DNA of 64,000 nt from Leucobacter massiliensis (GCF_002982315.1 NZ_MWZD01000017.1:434001-498000), one strand, 5' to 3'. Shown: positions 1 through 8,329, counted from the stretch's first letter. Notes: generated from the letters alone by a model not told the origin. Made by a program: numbers and translations.

Positions 1-113
1 ATGGTGATGAGGTGGGCGGCCATCATCCCGGCGATCGCGAGGAGGCGCGCGAGGTCGACGCCCACGAAGCGGGAGCGTTCGAGTGGCTGTTCGGCGGTCT
101 CGGCGGATGTCAT
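1..113 (-). CDS. N-terminus of a multi-pass membrane acyltransferase-like protein (partial)
   Basis: Reading leftward from an ATG at 113, 37 codons are open to the window edge. They give a short polar N-terminus and then FVGVDLARLLAIAGMMAAHL. This R-x-x-G-x-D-x-x-R-x-x-A-x-x-G-M pattern at the first membrane helix is typical of the heparan-alpha-glucosaminide N-acetyltransferase-like and DUF418/DUF1624 membrane families. The exact substrate cannot be told. A strong hairpin separates it from the upstream protease gene, so it probably has its own promoter. Only the start is seen; the family call rests on about 20 residues. Confidence 0.6.
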   Translation of the reverse strand, partial: MTSAETAEQPLERSRFVGVDLARLLAIAGMMAAHLIT

Positions 114-158
114 CGTGTGCTGCCGGGAGTCCGAGGGCGGGAGATCTCGGCGCCGACT

Positions 159-206
159 GCCGAAGAGGGGCCCGGCCGCACCGCGTGGCCGGAGCCCCTC
201 TTCGGC
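159..206 (-). terminator. Hairpin terminator downstream of the serine protease gene
   Basis: A 13-bp perfect outer stem (159-171 with 194-206) continues into a 6-bp inner stem (172-177 with 187-192), with one unpaired A at 193 and a 9-nt loop. It lies 20 bp after the protease stop codon in its transcription direction. No long U-tract follows, as is common for actinobacterial hairpin terminators. Confidence 0.7.
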
Positions 207-226
207 AGCGCGGTGCGCGCCGAGGG

Positions 227-2347
227 CTAGCGCTCGTCCGTTCGCAGCTGCCGCCGCGTGAGGAAGATAGCCGTCGCGCCGAGCAGCAGCATGACGACCG
301 CCGCGACGCCGTAGGGGAGCAGCGAGGGCGCGCCCGTGGTGACGAGCCCTGTGCCCGGCGTCGTCACGGTGGTGGGTCCCTCAGCAGTGCTCGGGGGAGC
401 GGTCGCTGCCGGATTACCCGGATCCGTGACCGGGGCTGCAACCGTGAAGCCGACGACGACGGCGTCCGAAGCGAGGCCGTTGACGGTCTGCGTCGCGCTC
501 ACCGTGTATTGCCCCGCGATGAGCGGGCTATCGAGTGCAATCGTCCACGCGCCGTCGGTCACGGTGGCCGTGTAGGCCCGGCCGGCGACGGTGACCGTGA
601 CGGTTGCGCCGTCGATGCCGGTGCCCGAGATGGTGCTCGGGGCGTCCGTGAGGGCGAAGCCGTCACCGTTGGCAAAGGAGGTGATGACGGGAGGGCCGGG
701 CCGCACCGTGGCGCGCGCCGTGCCGACCGGTGAGACCTCGTCCTCCCAGCTCTGTGTCGCCGACACCGCGTGCTCGCCGATGGCGAGGGGGTCGGCGAGC
801 GGGAGGGTCCAGCTGCCGTCGGACCCCACCGTGACGGCTCCGATCACCTGGCCGTCGATCGTGACCTCGACCGTCGCGCCGGGAACCCCAGTGCCGTTCA
901 GGGTGACCGCGGCACCCGTCCCGTCGCTTGCGGTCACGTCCACGTTCTCGATCGTGGGCGCCATGAAATCGACCTCGAAGGTGACCGTCACGGGCTCGGA
1001 CTGGCTGCGGCCGTTCCGGGCGATGAAGGTGTAGGTGTAGGTTCCTGGAGTCAGCGGGGCCTGGATGGTGACCTCACCGCTCGTGGCGTCGAGCACATCC
1101 TCGGCGGGATCGGCGTCGGAGCTCGCCACCAGCTCGTCGGCATTGCCGGGGACGCTCACCACGATGTCGGACCCGGGATCGACGAGCGCACCGTCCGCCG
1201 GGCTCTCCACCACGGGAGCGTCGATGTCCAGCCGGATCTCGTAGCCGGAGAACTCATCGAGTTCGAGCGCGTCCTGCAGCCGGGTGGCCCAGGTCCAGGA
1301 GTTGTCATCCGGTCCGCCGCTCACCAGACCGACGGCGGTGTTCCCTTGGAGCACTGCGCCGCCCGAATCGCCGGGGCTGGACGCGGCGTCGTTGAGGAAG
1401 CCGTGGACCCAGCGGTCATCGACCTGCAGCCAGCCGTCGAGGAGCGTGATGTCGTCACCGTCGATGGTGACGGTGGTGTCGCCCTGCCGCAGTCCGCTCG
1501 TGCGGCCCGAGGCCGTCACCTGGCCCTCGACGGGATCGGCCACCGACTTCACCGGGATCGTGCTCTGGGCGAGGTCGTCGGCGCCACCGGCGCTCCAGTC
1601 CGTCACCTCGGGGAGCAGCGCGAACTGCGCGTCGATGTTCTCGATCACCGCGATGTCCGTGGACTCCGGGTCGTTTTCCGCCCCGCTGGAACCTGCGGGC
1701 AGGCCGCCGAAGCGCCAGGCCCCGAAGTCGCCGAGAATCCCCGTGCCGTTCGGAATGCCGCCGCTGCCTGGGACGTCGCCCGTTACGGCGGGCTCCTGGG
1801 AGGGGAGGGTGAGCCCCGTCAGCTGGGTGGCACCGTCGTCGGTGCAGTGGCCGGCGGTCAGCAGCGCGGGATCACCGTCTGCGTTCCAGGCGGTGAAGCC
1901 GATCGAGCAGACCGTCGAGCCGTCCGTCACGTAGCCCGCACCGCCGGTGACGTCGGTGTCGGCATACGCGATCGCCGGCGCGGTGAGTAGCATCTTGTGG
2001 AAAGCGGTATCGCCCTCGGCGGTCGCCTCGGCGAAGGCTTCGACCTTCTCGTTCGCCGATTCTTCGCTGGCGAGGAGGATCAGTTCGCCCTCCGGGGAGT
2101 AACCGGTGGCCACGGCCTCGCCGCCGGTCATGGCTTCGAAGCTCTCCGCCGAGTCGATGGCCTGGCGCGCTTCTGCGCTCAGCGCTTCCGGGCTCAGCGC
2201 CTCGGCGGGTGCCACGCCGCTGCCTGCTGCCGCATTCTGCTCGGCGGCACCGGCGTCTTCTGCGAGTGCCGGGGCAGCGGCGAAGAGGCTGCCGAGACCG
2301 ATCACGACGGCTGCGCCGAGGGCGAGCGGCGTATTTCGTCTGCTCAT
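227..2347 (-). CDS. Secreted chymotrypsin-fold serine protease with Ig-like repeats and C-terminal membrane anchor
   Basis: A 706-residue exported endopeptidase of the S1 (trypsin/streptogrisin-like) fold. A signal peptide ends near residue 29 (AAPALAE), followed by an acidic propeptide-like stretch. The catalytic triad is visible as TAGHC (His167), STDIAV (Asp231) and SPGDSGG (Ser328). Several immunoglobulin-like repeats follow (around residues 380-640). A Pro/Thr-rich stalk contains LVTTG, resembling the LAxTG signal of actinobacterial class E sortases, then a hydrophobic helix and an Arg-containing tail. It is probably displayed on the cell surface. The ATG at 2347 is chosen because AAGGAG precedes it at good spacing; an upstream in-frame extension to 2455 lacks a signal peptide context. 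The substrate is unknown. Confidence 0.85.
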   Translation of the reverse strand: MSRRNTPLALGAAVVIGLGSLFAAAPALAEDAGAAEQNAAAGSGVAPAEALSPEALSAEARQAIDSAESFEAMTGGEAVATGYSPEGELILLASEESANEKVEAFAEATAEGDTAFHKMLLTAPAIAYADTDVTGGAGYVTDGSTVCSIGFTAWNADGDPALLTAGHCTDDGATQLTGLTLPSQEPAVTGDVPGSGGIPNGTGILGDFGAWRFGGLPAGSSGAENDPESTDIAVIENIDAQFALLPEVTDWSAGGADDLAQSTIPVKSVADPVEGQVTASGRTSGLRQGDTTVTIDGDDITLLDGWLQVDDRWVHGFLNDAASSPGDSGGAVLQGNTAVGLVSGGPDDNSWTWATRLQDALELDEFSGYEIRLDIDAPVVESPADGALVDPGSDIVVSVPGNADELVASSDADPAEDVLDATSGEVTIQAPLTPGTYTYTFIARNGRSQSEPVTVTFEVDFMAPTIENVDVTASDGTGAAVTLNGTGVPGATVEVTIDGQVIGAVTVGSDGSWTLPLADPLAIGEHAVSATQSWEDEVSPVGTARATVRPGPPVITSFANGDGFALTDAPSTISGTGIDGATVTVTVAGRAYTATVTDGAWTIALDSPLIAGQYTVSATQTVNGLASDAVVVGFTVAAPVTDPGNPAATAPPSTAEGPTTVTTPGTGLVTTGAPSLLPYGVAAVVMLLLGATAIFLTRRQLRTDER

Positions 2348-2373
2348 CGAGTAATCTCCTTTGATGTCTTCCT

Positions 2374-2396
2374 GCTGACGGCAAGCAGCCGTCAGC
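2374..2396 (-). promoter_or_regulatory. Perfect 9-bp inverted repeat in the protease leader
   Basis: GCTGACGGC (2374-2382) pairs with GCCGTCAGC (2388-2396) across a 5-nt loop, 27-49 bp upstream of the protease start. It could be an operator or an mRNA leader hairpin. The rest of the 315-bp gap (2348-2662) between the protease and the RimB-like gene shows no other gene. Confidence 0.4.
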
Positions 2397-2662
2397 CTCA
2401 CCTGGAGAAATCGACAGCCAGTCTTAAGGATAGGCTGTGAATGTGCTGGGCACAAACAAGCGATTCGCGTTCGTCGCTGACTGATTCACCTCGGCAAGCG
2501 CGAAAGCAATGACTCCGAGTTCGGCCGAAGCCCTGCTCCGATCCTGCGAAGGGCGCCGCACTCATCGGCCGAACCCGCACGGCGGCGCTCCTCGCGGGAG
2601 TTCGCGGTGGAGGCGGGATCGCGGCGCGGAGCGGCCCGGATGGTCGCGGGTCGACGGGAGGG

Positions 2663-3142
2663 TCAGTCCCGGCCGCGGTTGCGGCGGCGAATTTCGCGCG
2701 GGGGGCGGCCGCCGAGGAAGGACGCCGCCGAATCGACCACGAAGCCGCGGCGCAGCGCCTCGCGGCCGATGAGCATGCGGAACACCATCTCATCGCGGTC
2801 GGTCAGGGTGAGCTCCGCCTCGATGCTGCGCCCCGCGAGCCCGATCTCGGCGAGCACCACCGGGCGCTCCTGCGCGTGGCCCGAGGAGCTCCGCACGGTG
2901 CGCCGGTCGTGCACGGGCAGCTCCACCACGACCTCGTCCTCCTCGGTGAACTGCCACGGCTGCACGGTGAACCGCACCCACGACGCGCCGTCGCGCTCGA
3001 ACTCCGTGATCTCGCTCGCGTGCAGCGCAGAGGTCTGCGCCCCCGTGTCGATCTTCGCCTTGATCCACGGAACTCCGATCCCGCTGAGCGACACCCATTC
3101 ACGCCAGCCCGTCAGGGTGCTTGAATGGTGGAGTCCGTTCAC
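2663..3142 (-). CDS. RimB-like ATP-dependent zinc protease domain protein (RimK-associated)
   Basis: A 159-residue protein of the family found beside RimK ligases (Zn_protease / aspartyl-protease-like fold). The N-terminal core reads GWREWVSLSGIGVPWIKAKI followed by DTGAQTSALHA, the Asp-Thr-Gly-Ala motif shared with retropepsin-like proteins. RMLIGREAL near the C-terminus is the usual second conserved block. In known systems the partner trims or tunes poly-glutamate tails added by RimK. The GTG at 3142 is chosen for the GGGAG at suitable spacing and because the conserved domain starts about 10 residues later. It diverges from the RimK-like gene with only 25 bp between starts. Confidence 0.75.
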   Translation of the reverse strand: MNGLHHSSTLTGWREWVSLSGIGVPWIKAKIDTGAQTSALHASEITEFERDGASWVRFTVQPWQFTEEDEVVVELPVHDRRTVRSSSGHAQERPVVLAEIGLAGRSIEAELTLTDRDEMVFRMLIGREALRRGFVVDSAASFLGGRPPREIRRRNRGRD

Positions 3143-3167
3143 GCTCCCATCTTGGCAGGAAATCACC

Positions 3168-4367
3168 GTGAAACTCGCGATTCTCTCGCGCGCCCCGCAC
3201 GCGTACTCCACTCAGCGGCTCCAGGCGGCCGCCGCGGACCGCGGGCACCGGGCGAAGGTGCTCAACACGCTGCGCTTCGCGATTGACCTGGCCTCACCGG
3301 AGGAGCCCGACCTGCTGTACCGCGGCAAGCAGCTGAGCGACTACGACGCGATCCTGCCCCGTATCGGCAGCTCGATCACCTACTTCGGCACCGCCGTCGT
3401 GCGCCAGTTCGAGCAGATGGACGTCTACACGCCCAACACGGCCAACGGCATCTCGAACGCCCGGGACAAGCTGCGGGCGATCCAGATCCTGTCGCGCCAC
3501 GGCATCGACATGCCCGCGACCGCGTTCGTGCGCAACCGGGCCGATGTGCGGCCCGCCATCGAGAGCGTCGGCGGCGCACCGGTCGTGATCAAGCTCCTGG
3601 AGGGCACGCAGGGCATCGGCGTCATCCTCGCACCGCAGGTGAAGGTCGCCGAGGCGATCATCGAGACGCTGCACTCCACCCGCCAGAACGTGCTCATCCA
3701 GCGCTTCGTCGCCGAGAGCCGGGGCCGGGACGTGCGCGCCCTCGTGGTCGGCGACCGTGTCGTCGCCGCGATGCGGCGCATCGCGAGCGGGGACGAGTTC
3801 CGCTCGAACGTCCACCGCGGGGGCACGGTCGAGGCCGTGCAGCTCGACCCCGCCTACGAGCAGGTCGCGGTGCGGGCTGCCCAGATCATGGGGCTGCGCG
3901 TCGCCGGCGTCGACATGCTCGAGGGGGATGAGGGCCCGCTCGTCATGGAGGTGAACTCCTCGCCGGGCCTGCAGGGGATCGAGACCGCGACGGGTCTCGA
4001 CGTCGCGGGCGCGATCATCGACTACATCGCGAACCAGGTGAACTTCCCCGAGATCGACGTGCGCCAGCGGCTGAGTGTCTCGACCGGCTACGGCGTCGCC
4101 GAGCTGACCATGCACGCCGGCTCCGAGCACGTGGGCCGTGCGCTCGGCGATCTCGGTCTGTGGGATCGCGACATCACCGTGCTGACGCTGCATCGCGGGG
4201 TGCAGGTCATCCCGAACCCGCGCAAGCACGTCGTCCTCGAGCCCGAGGACCGGCTGCTCTGCTTCGGCAAGCTGGAGGAGATGCGATCCATGATCCCGGA
4301 TCGCAGGCGGCGCCGGGCCCGGGTGCGCAAGCTCCCCAAGTCTGCCGCCGAGCTCGCCGAGGGCTGA
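3168..4367 (+). CDS. RimK-like ATP-grasp ligase fused to a C-terminal RCK_C/TrkA_C domain
   Basis: A 399-residue alpha-L-glutamate ligase-like enzyme. RimK-type proteins add glutamate to ribosomal protein S6 or related targets. The N-terminal pre-ATP-grasp domain (VKLAILSRAPHAYSTQRLQ) is followed by an ATP-grasp fold (about residues 100-290) with VVIKLLEGTQGIGV and the metal-binding MEVNSSPGLQGIE. Residues about 315-385 (TGYGVAELTMHAGSEHVGRA to LEPEDRLLCFG) form an RCK_C-like ligand-binding domain of the kind regulating potassium channels, absent from the E. coli enzyme. The GTG at 3168 is chosen for AGGA eight bases upstream and a good match to the family N-terminus. The fused domain may sense a small ligand; this is inference. 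Confidence 0.85.
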   Translation: MKLAILSRAPHAYSTQRLQAAAADRGHRAKVLNTLRFAIDLASPEEPDLLYRGKQLSDYDAILPRIGSSITYFGTAVVRQFEQMDVYTPNTANGISNARDKLRAIQILSRHGIDMPATAFVRNRADVRPAIESVGGAPVVIKLLEGTQGIGVILAPQVKVAEAIIETLHSTRQNVLIQRFVAESRGRDVRALVVGDRVVAAMRRIASGDEFRSNVHRGGTVEAVQLDPAYEQVAVRAAQIMGLRVAGVDMLEGDEGPLVMEVNSSPGLQGIETATGLDVAGAIIDYIANQVNFPEIDVRQRLSVSTGYGVAELTMHAGSEHVGRALGDLGLWDRDITVLTLHRGVQVIPNPRKHVVLEPEDRLLCFGKLEEMRSMIPDRRRRRARVRKLPKSAAELAEG

Positions 4368-4450
4368 GGAGCGGATGCCGCGCTGAGCGGCGGGCGGGAC
4401 CGGCGCGCGCTGGGCTCCGGGTGAGGCGCACCCGCGGGACGGTACGGGAC

Positions 4451-5167
4451 TCAGCCCCGGGCAGCGGTGAGCTGGAACTCCACCGACCCCGAGTCCTCCA
4501 CCGAGACGAAACCGAGGCTCGGGGCCTGCACCCCGAAATCCGCGAAGGTGATCGGGATCGACCCCGCGATCTGCGCGGTCTCGCCATCGGACGTCACCTC
4601 GACCGAGGCCGTCACGGTGCGCGTGACTCCGGCGATCGTGAGCTCCCCCGTCGCCTCCGTCTTCACGACCGCGCCCGATTCGGGCGCCGCGTCAAGCGAG
4701 ACCGGGTCGGTCAGGGTGAAGGTGGCCGTGGGGAACTCGCCGGTGCGCAGTGCGTCGTCGCGGAAGTAGGCGTCGCGCTGGGCGCTGTCCGTCGAGATCG
4801 AGGCCACGTCCACCTCGAGCTGCGCGCGTTCGAGCGTGAGCCCGTCACCGCCGATCGTGAACTCTCCCGTCACCTGCTCCGTGCGGCCGGTGACCGTGAC
4901 GTCGGTGCCGTTCAGCACCTCGTCGACCCGGTACCCCGCCTCGGATCCCTCCGACACCTTCCAGGTGCCGAGCAGCTTCTGGGGGTCGAGCTTCTCGCCC
5001 GAGGGCTCGCCCGCCGTCATGCTCTCCTCGGTGCTCAGCGTCGGAGCGCTCGCGGCGGGCGGCGCGATGAAGTCGCGATAGATGACGGGACCCGCGAGCG
5101 CCGCGATCGCCGCGAGGGCGAGCACGCCGGCTCCTGCGCCGATGAGGATCTTCTGGGACTTCTGCAC
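4451..5167 (-). CDS. Membrane-anchored YceI-family lipid-binding protein
   Basis: A 238-residue protein with an N-terminal membrane helix (residues 7-30) and a short linker, then a YceI lipocalin-like beta-barrel from about residue 65 (LLGTWKVSEGSEAGYRV) with the family-typical blocks FRDDALRTGEFPTATF, GVTRTV and ITFADFGVQAPSLGFV. YceI barrels bind polyisoprenoids or related lipids outside the cytoplasm. The GTG at 5167 follows AGGAG at proper distance. It is convergent with the RimK-like gene and divergent from the aminotransferase gene. No clear partner is visible, so the specific role is unknown. Confidence 0.85.
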   Translation of the reverse strand: MQKSQKILIGAGAGVLALAAIAALAGPVIYRDFIAPPAASAPTLSTEESMTAGEPSGEKLDPQKLLGTWKVSEGSEAGYRVDEVLNGTDVTVTGRTEQVTGEFTIGGDGLTLERAQLEVDVASISTDSAQRDAYFRDDALRTGEFPTATFTLTDPVSLDAAPESGAVVKTEATGELTIAGVTRTVTASVEVTSDGETAQIAGSIPITFADFGVQAPSLGFVSVEDSGSVEFQLTAARG

Positions 5168-5325
5168 GGTGGGCTCCTGACGCCGCTCGGTGGGGGTGTC
5201 TCACCACCGTGGCAGCCGCCCCCATGAGGAACCTTGGAGGGCCGGGGGAAACCCCTGGAAGCGGGGGCGGCCGGCGCCACCCGACGCCGCGGCGGCGGGA
5301 TCGGAGCCCGCCTAGACTGGAGCCC

Positions 5326-6603
5326 ATGACTGCTCGATGGCGCTCCGTGTCCGAGGCGGCCGGCCTGATCGGCCCCGGCGGGCGGGCCCGCCCCACGATC
5401 TTCGCGGAGATGACCGCGCTCGCCCACGAGACGGGTGCCGCGAACCTCGGTCAGGGCTTTCCCGACGAGGATGGGCCGTCCTGGATCCGTGAGGCCGCCG
5501 AGCGCGCCATGCGCTTGGGCGCGAACCAGTACCCGCCGGGCCGCGGCATCCCCGAGTTGCGCGCCGCCGTCGCCGGACACCAGCGGCGGCACTACGGCAT
5601 CGAACTCGACCCCGAGCGCGAGGTGCTGGTCACGGCGGGTGCGACGGAGGCGCTGACGGCCGCGATCCTCGCCCTCACCGGCCCCGGCGACGAGGTCGTC
5701 ACCCTCGAGCCGTTCTACGACTCGCACGCCGCGGCCATCGCCATGTCGGGTGCCACGCACGTCACCGTGCCGCTGCTCCCCGGCCCCGACGGCTTCCGGC
5801 TGGACACGGAGGCCCTCGACACGGCGGTCGGAGCGCGCACCCGGCTGATCGTCGTGAACACGCCGCACAATCCGACCGGCACGGTGCTCACCCCAGCCGA
5901 ACTGCAGCGCGTGGCCGACGCGGCGCAGCGCGCCGACGCGATCGTCCTCACCGACGAGGTCTACGAGCACCTCACCTTCGACGGCGCGAGGCACACCCCC
6001 ATCGCGACCCTCCCCGGCATGGCGGCGCGCACCCTCACCGTGTCCTCGGCGGGCAAGACCTTCTCGTTCACGGGATGGAAGATCGGCTGGATCAGCGGGC
6101 CCTCCGAGCTCATCGAGGCGGTGCTGGCGATCAAGCAGTTCCTCACCTACTCGGGCGGGGCCCCCTTCCAGCCGGCGATCGCCCGGGCCCTCACCGAGGG
6201 AGACCGCGACATCGCCGAGCTGCGCGACTCGCTGTCCCGGCGCCGCGGACTGCTCGTCGACGGGCTCCGCGACGCGGGCTTCGAGGCGTCCGCCCCGCAG
6301 GGGACGTACTTCGTCTGTGCCGATGCCGCGCCGCTGATGGGCGGCGCGGGTGCCGATGCCGCGCCGCTGATGGGCGGCGCGGGTGCTGATGCCGCGGGCC
6401 TCGCGGGCGGCGGGCGCGACGGGGCGGCGTTCGCGCGCGAGCTGCCGGGCCGGGCGGGGGTGGCGTGCGTGCCGCTGTCGGCGTTCTGCAGGCCGGGCTC
6501 GGCGACGTCCGAGACGCTGTCCTCGTGGCTGCGCTTCACCTTCGTGAAGGACGAGCCCACCCTGCGCACCGCCGTCGAGCGGCTCCGCTCGCTCGCCGCG
6601 TAG
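5326..6603 (+). CDS. PLP-dependent class I/II aminotransferase with an in-frame repeat expansion
   Basis: A 425-residue fold-type I aminotransferase, close to the DapC / kynurenine-aminotransferase-like group. Visible are NLGQGFPDEDGP, NQYPPGRGIPELR, the NTPHNPTG block, TDEVYEHLTFDG and the PLP lysine in SSAGKTFSFTGWKIGW (Lys244). Which amino donor it uses cannot be decided. Between YFVCADAAPL and the conserved GAAFARELPGRAGV there is an inserted repeat (ADAAPLMGGAG twice plus a degenerate third copy) that family members normally lack. The ATG at 5326 lies 7 nt after a TAGACT -10 box (5313-5318), indicating a leaderless transcript. Confidence 0.85.
   Translation: MTARWRSVSEAAGLIGPGGRARPTIFAEMTALAHETGAANLGQGFPDEDGPSWIREAAERAMRLGANQYPPGRGIPELRAAVAGHQRRHYGIELDPEREVLVTAGATEALTAAILALTGPGDEVVTLEPFYDSHAAAIAMSGATHVTVPLLPGPDGFRLDTEALDTAVGARTRLIVVNTPHNPTGTVLTPAELQRVADAAQRADAIVLTDEVYEHLTFDGARHTPIATLPGMAARTLTVSSAGKTFSFTGWKIGWISGPSELIEAVLAIKQFLTYSGGAPFQPAIARALTEGDRDIAELRDSLSRRRGLLVDGLRDAGFEASAPQGTYFVCADAAPLMGGAGADAAPLMGGAGADAAGLAGGGRDGAAFARELPGRAGVACVPLSAFCRPGSATSETLSSWLRFTFVKDEPTLRTAVERLRSLAA
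6319..6384 (+). repeat. Two exact tandem 33-bp units inside the aminotransferase gene
   Basis: Units span 6319-6351 and 6352-6384 with a partial, diverged third copy to about 6408. The unit length is a multiple of three, so the frame is kept (11 residues per unit). Confidence 0.9.
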
Positions 6604-6622
6604 CGCCGCCGTCCCGTCGTCC

Positions 6623-6723
6623 CGTCGAGTCCGCATGTTCCCGTCGAGTCCGCACGTTCCCGCCGAGTCCGCACGGATCTGCGCGGCCGAAGCGTGCGGA
6701 CTCGGCGGACGAGTGCGGACTCG
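6623..6723. repeat. Cluster of 19-bp-period repeats, three direct and two inverted
   Basis: The core CGAGTCCGCA occurs at 6626, 6645 and 6664 (exact 19-bp period), and its complement TGCGGACTCG at 6695 and 6714 (again 19 bp). A 14-bp perfect stem forms between 6661-6674 and 6694-6707. It lies between the aminotransferase stop and the tRNA terminator and resembles a REP/BIME-type extragenic palindromic element. Confidence 0.8.
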
Positions 6724-6754
6724 CCGAGACGGGCTCGGGCTCGGCCCAGAACGA

Positions 6755-6783
6755 GAGAACCCCCGGGGGCGCCGGGGGTTCTC
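6755..6783 (-). terminator. Hairpin terminator of the tRNA-Thr/tRNA-Met operon
   Basis: A 12-bp perfect stem (6755-6766 with 6772-6783), 5-nt loop, just downstream of tRNA-Met in its transcription direction. It may act on both strands, also ending the aminotransferase transcript. Confidence 0.7.
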
Positions 6784-6794
6784 GTGACTCTCCG

Positions 6795-6868
6795 TAGCTG
6801 AGGCGGGGCTCGATCCCGCGACCTCACGATTATGAGTCGTGCGCTCTAACCAGCTGAGCTACTCAGCC
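6795..6868 (-). tRNA. tRNA-Met (CAU)
   Basis: A 74-nt cloverleaf: acceptor GGCTGAG with CTCAGCT (G-U closing pair), D-arm AGCTCAGCTGGTTAGAGC, anticodon loop CTCATAA with CAU, T-arm GCGGGATCGAGCCCCGC, discriminator A. CCA is not encoded. The absence of the initiator-type three G-C pairs in the anticodon stem points to the elongator form; a tRNA-Ile2 (lysidine) identity is less likely but not excluded by eye. Confidence 0.9.
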
Positions 6869-6902
6869 AAACAGGCCCGCGCGAGGCGAGCCGGAGAGTC
6901 AG

Positions 6903-6974
<72 letters not shown>

Positions 6975-7129
6975 GCGGCCACCCTGCGGTGACAACCGTT
7001 AGAGAATAGCACTTTTCGAAACCCGATGCGAAACCCGCTGCAGCCGGGCATGTCACCGGTGGCCTCGCTGCGAGCCGCACGCGGGCCCGGCACGGCCTAG
7101 GCTTGAAGCAGACGAGGAGAGGAGTCGCT

Positions 7130-7606
7130 GTGGGCCGGATCGTGGTGTCGATCGTCGGAGTGCTGCTCGCCCTGTGGATGGCGGCCGGCCGCTGGGCGTT
7201 CGGGATCGGCGGACCGCTGACCTGGTGGTACCTGCCGACGATCGGGCTGGTCTTCGCGGCGCTTCAGCTGTGGCTCGCGCACCGCCTGCGGGTCACCGCG
7301 CTGCGCGGGCGGCGCACCGGCCGCGGCACGGTGGTGTCACTGATCCTGGCGTGGCTCTCCGCGCTCGGCTTCGGGCTGACCGTCCCCGATCTCACCCCCG
7401 AGGGCCTGGTCTCGATCCTCAGTCTCGGATCGGGTTCGGCGTTCTCGGTGGACATGTCGATCGCCCTGTGCAATCCGCTCGGGATCGTGGCCGTGGGCTT
7501 CGCGATCGCGGCGCTCGTATTCTCCTTCGCGGACGCGCGCGATCCGAAGCCGGAGGAGGACGAGGAACTCGAGGAGCCGGGCATGGTCCCCCACCCGCTC
7601 GCCTGA
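7130..7606 (+). CDS. Four-helix integral membrane protein of unknown function
   Basis: A 158-residue protein with four hydrophobic segments (about residues 3-23, 28-48, 63-83 and 108-130) and an acidic cytoplasmic tail (PKPEEDEELEEPG). I do not recognise a named family. The GTG at 7130 is chosen because a purine-rich GAGGAGAGGAG precedes it, with a TAGGCT -10 box at 7098-7103; an in-frame ATG at 7103 overlaps that -10. It is convergent with upp and upstream of no obvious operon partner. Confidence 0.65.
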   Translation: MGRIVVSIVGVLLALWMAAGRWAFGIGGPLTWWYLPTIGLVFAALQLWLAHRLRVTALRGRRTGRGTVVSLILAWLSALGFGLTVPDLTPEGLVSILSLGSGSAFSVDMSIALCNPLGIVAVGFAIAALVFSFADARDPKPEEDEELEEPGMVPHPLA

Positions 7607-7648
7607 GCGAAGCCGCGAGGGTCGACGGCCGAGGGCTCGGCGGCCGCA

Positions 7649-7704
7649 CCGGCCCACCGCTCAGTGGTCGACGGCGCGCCGGCCCACCGCTCAGTGGTCG
7701 ACGG
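7649..7704 (+). repeat. 26-bp direct repeat with 30-bp period spanning the upp stop codon
   Basis: 7649-7674 and 7679-7704 are identical. The second copy contains the last upp codons and its stop; the first copy lies just beyond, a tandem duplication of the gene end. Confidence 0.85.
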
Positions 7705-8329
7705 TGCCGTAGAGCCGGTCGCCCGCGTCGCCGAGTCCGGGAACGATGTAGGCCTGCTCGTTGAGTCCGTCGTCGATGGCTCCGAGGACGAGCGTCACAT
7801 TGCGCTCGCCGGCAGCCTCCCGGATGACGTCGACGCCCTCGGGCGTGCCGAGCACGCAGATCGCCGTCACGTCGTCCGCGCCGCGGTCGAAGAGGAACTC
7901 GATCGCCCCGGCGAGCGAGCCGCCCGTCGCCAGCATGGGGTCGAGCACGAAGCACTGCCGCCCGGCGAGCGATTCGGGGAGCCGCTCAGCGTAGGTCGTG
8001 GGCTGCAGCGTCTCCTCGTCGCGCACCATGCCGAGGAATCCGACCTCGGCCGTGGGTACCAGCTTCACCATCCCCTCCAGCATGCCGAGGCCCGCGCGCA
8101 GGATCGGCACGATGAGGGGCAGCGGCTCGCTCAGGCGCACGCCCGTGGTCGGGGCGACCGGCGTCTCGATCTCGTGCGGCTCCACGCGCACCTCGCGGGT
8201 CGCCTCGTAGGCGAGCAGCGTCATGATCTCCTCGATCAGCAGCCGGAAGGTCGGCTGCGGCGTCTTGGCGTCGCGAAGCACCGTGAGCTTGTGGGTGATG
8301 AGGGGGTGATCCGCTACGAAGACACGCAT
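7691..8329 (-). CDS. upp: Uracil phosphoribosyltransferase
   Basis: A 212-residue salvage enzyme making UMP from uracil and PRPP, of typical family length. The N-terminus [20 protein letters not shown] is diagnostic, as are [14 protein letters not shown], the PRPP-binding block [14 protein letters not shown] and the C-terminal [16 protein letters not shown] uracil-binding loop. It diverges from tadA across a 17-bp palindrome holding overlapping -10 elements, so the ATG at 8329 is probably leaderless. Confidence 0.97.
   Translation of the reverse strand: MRVFVADHPLITHKLTVLRDAKTPQPTFRLLIEEIMTLLAYEATREVRVEPHEIETPVAPTTGVRLSEPLPLIVPILRAGLGMLEGMVKLVPTAEVGFLGMVRDEETLQPTTYAERLPESLAGRQCFVLDPMLATGGSLAGAIEFLFDRGADDVTAICVLGTPEGVDVIREAAGERNVTLVLGAIDDGLNEQAYIVPGLGDAGDRLYGTVDH

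Noticed and set aside
1-261. Plus-strand open frame at the window start
   Set aside because: Arg/Ala-rich shadow; the minus strand shows a recognisable acyltransferase N-terminus and a terminator.
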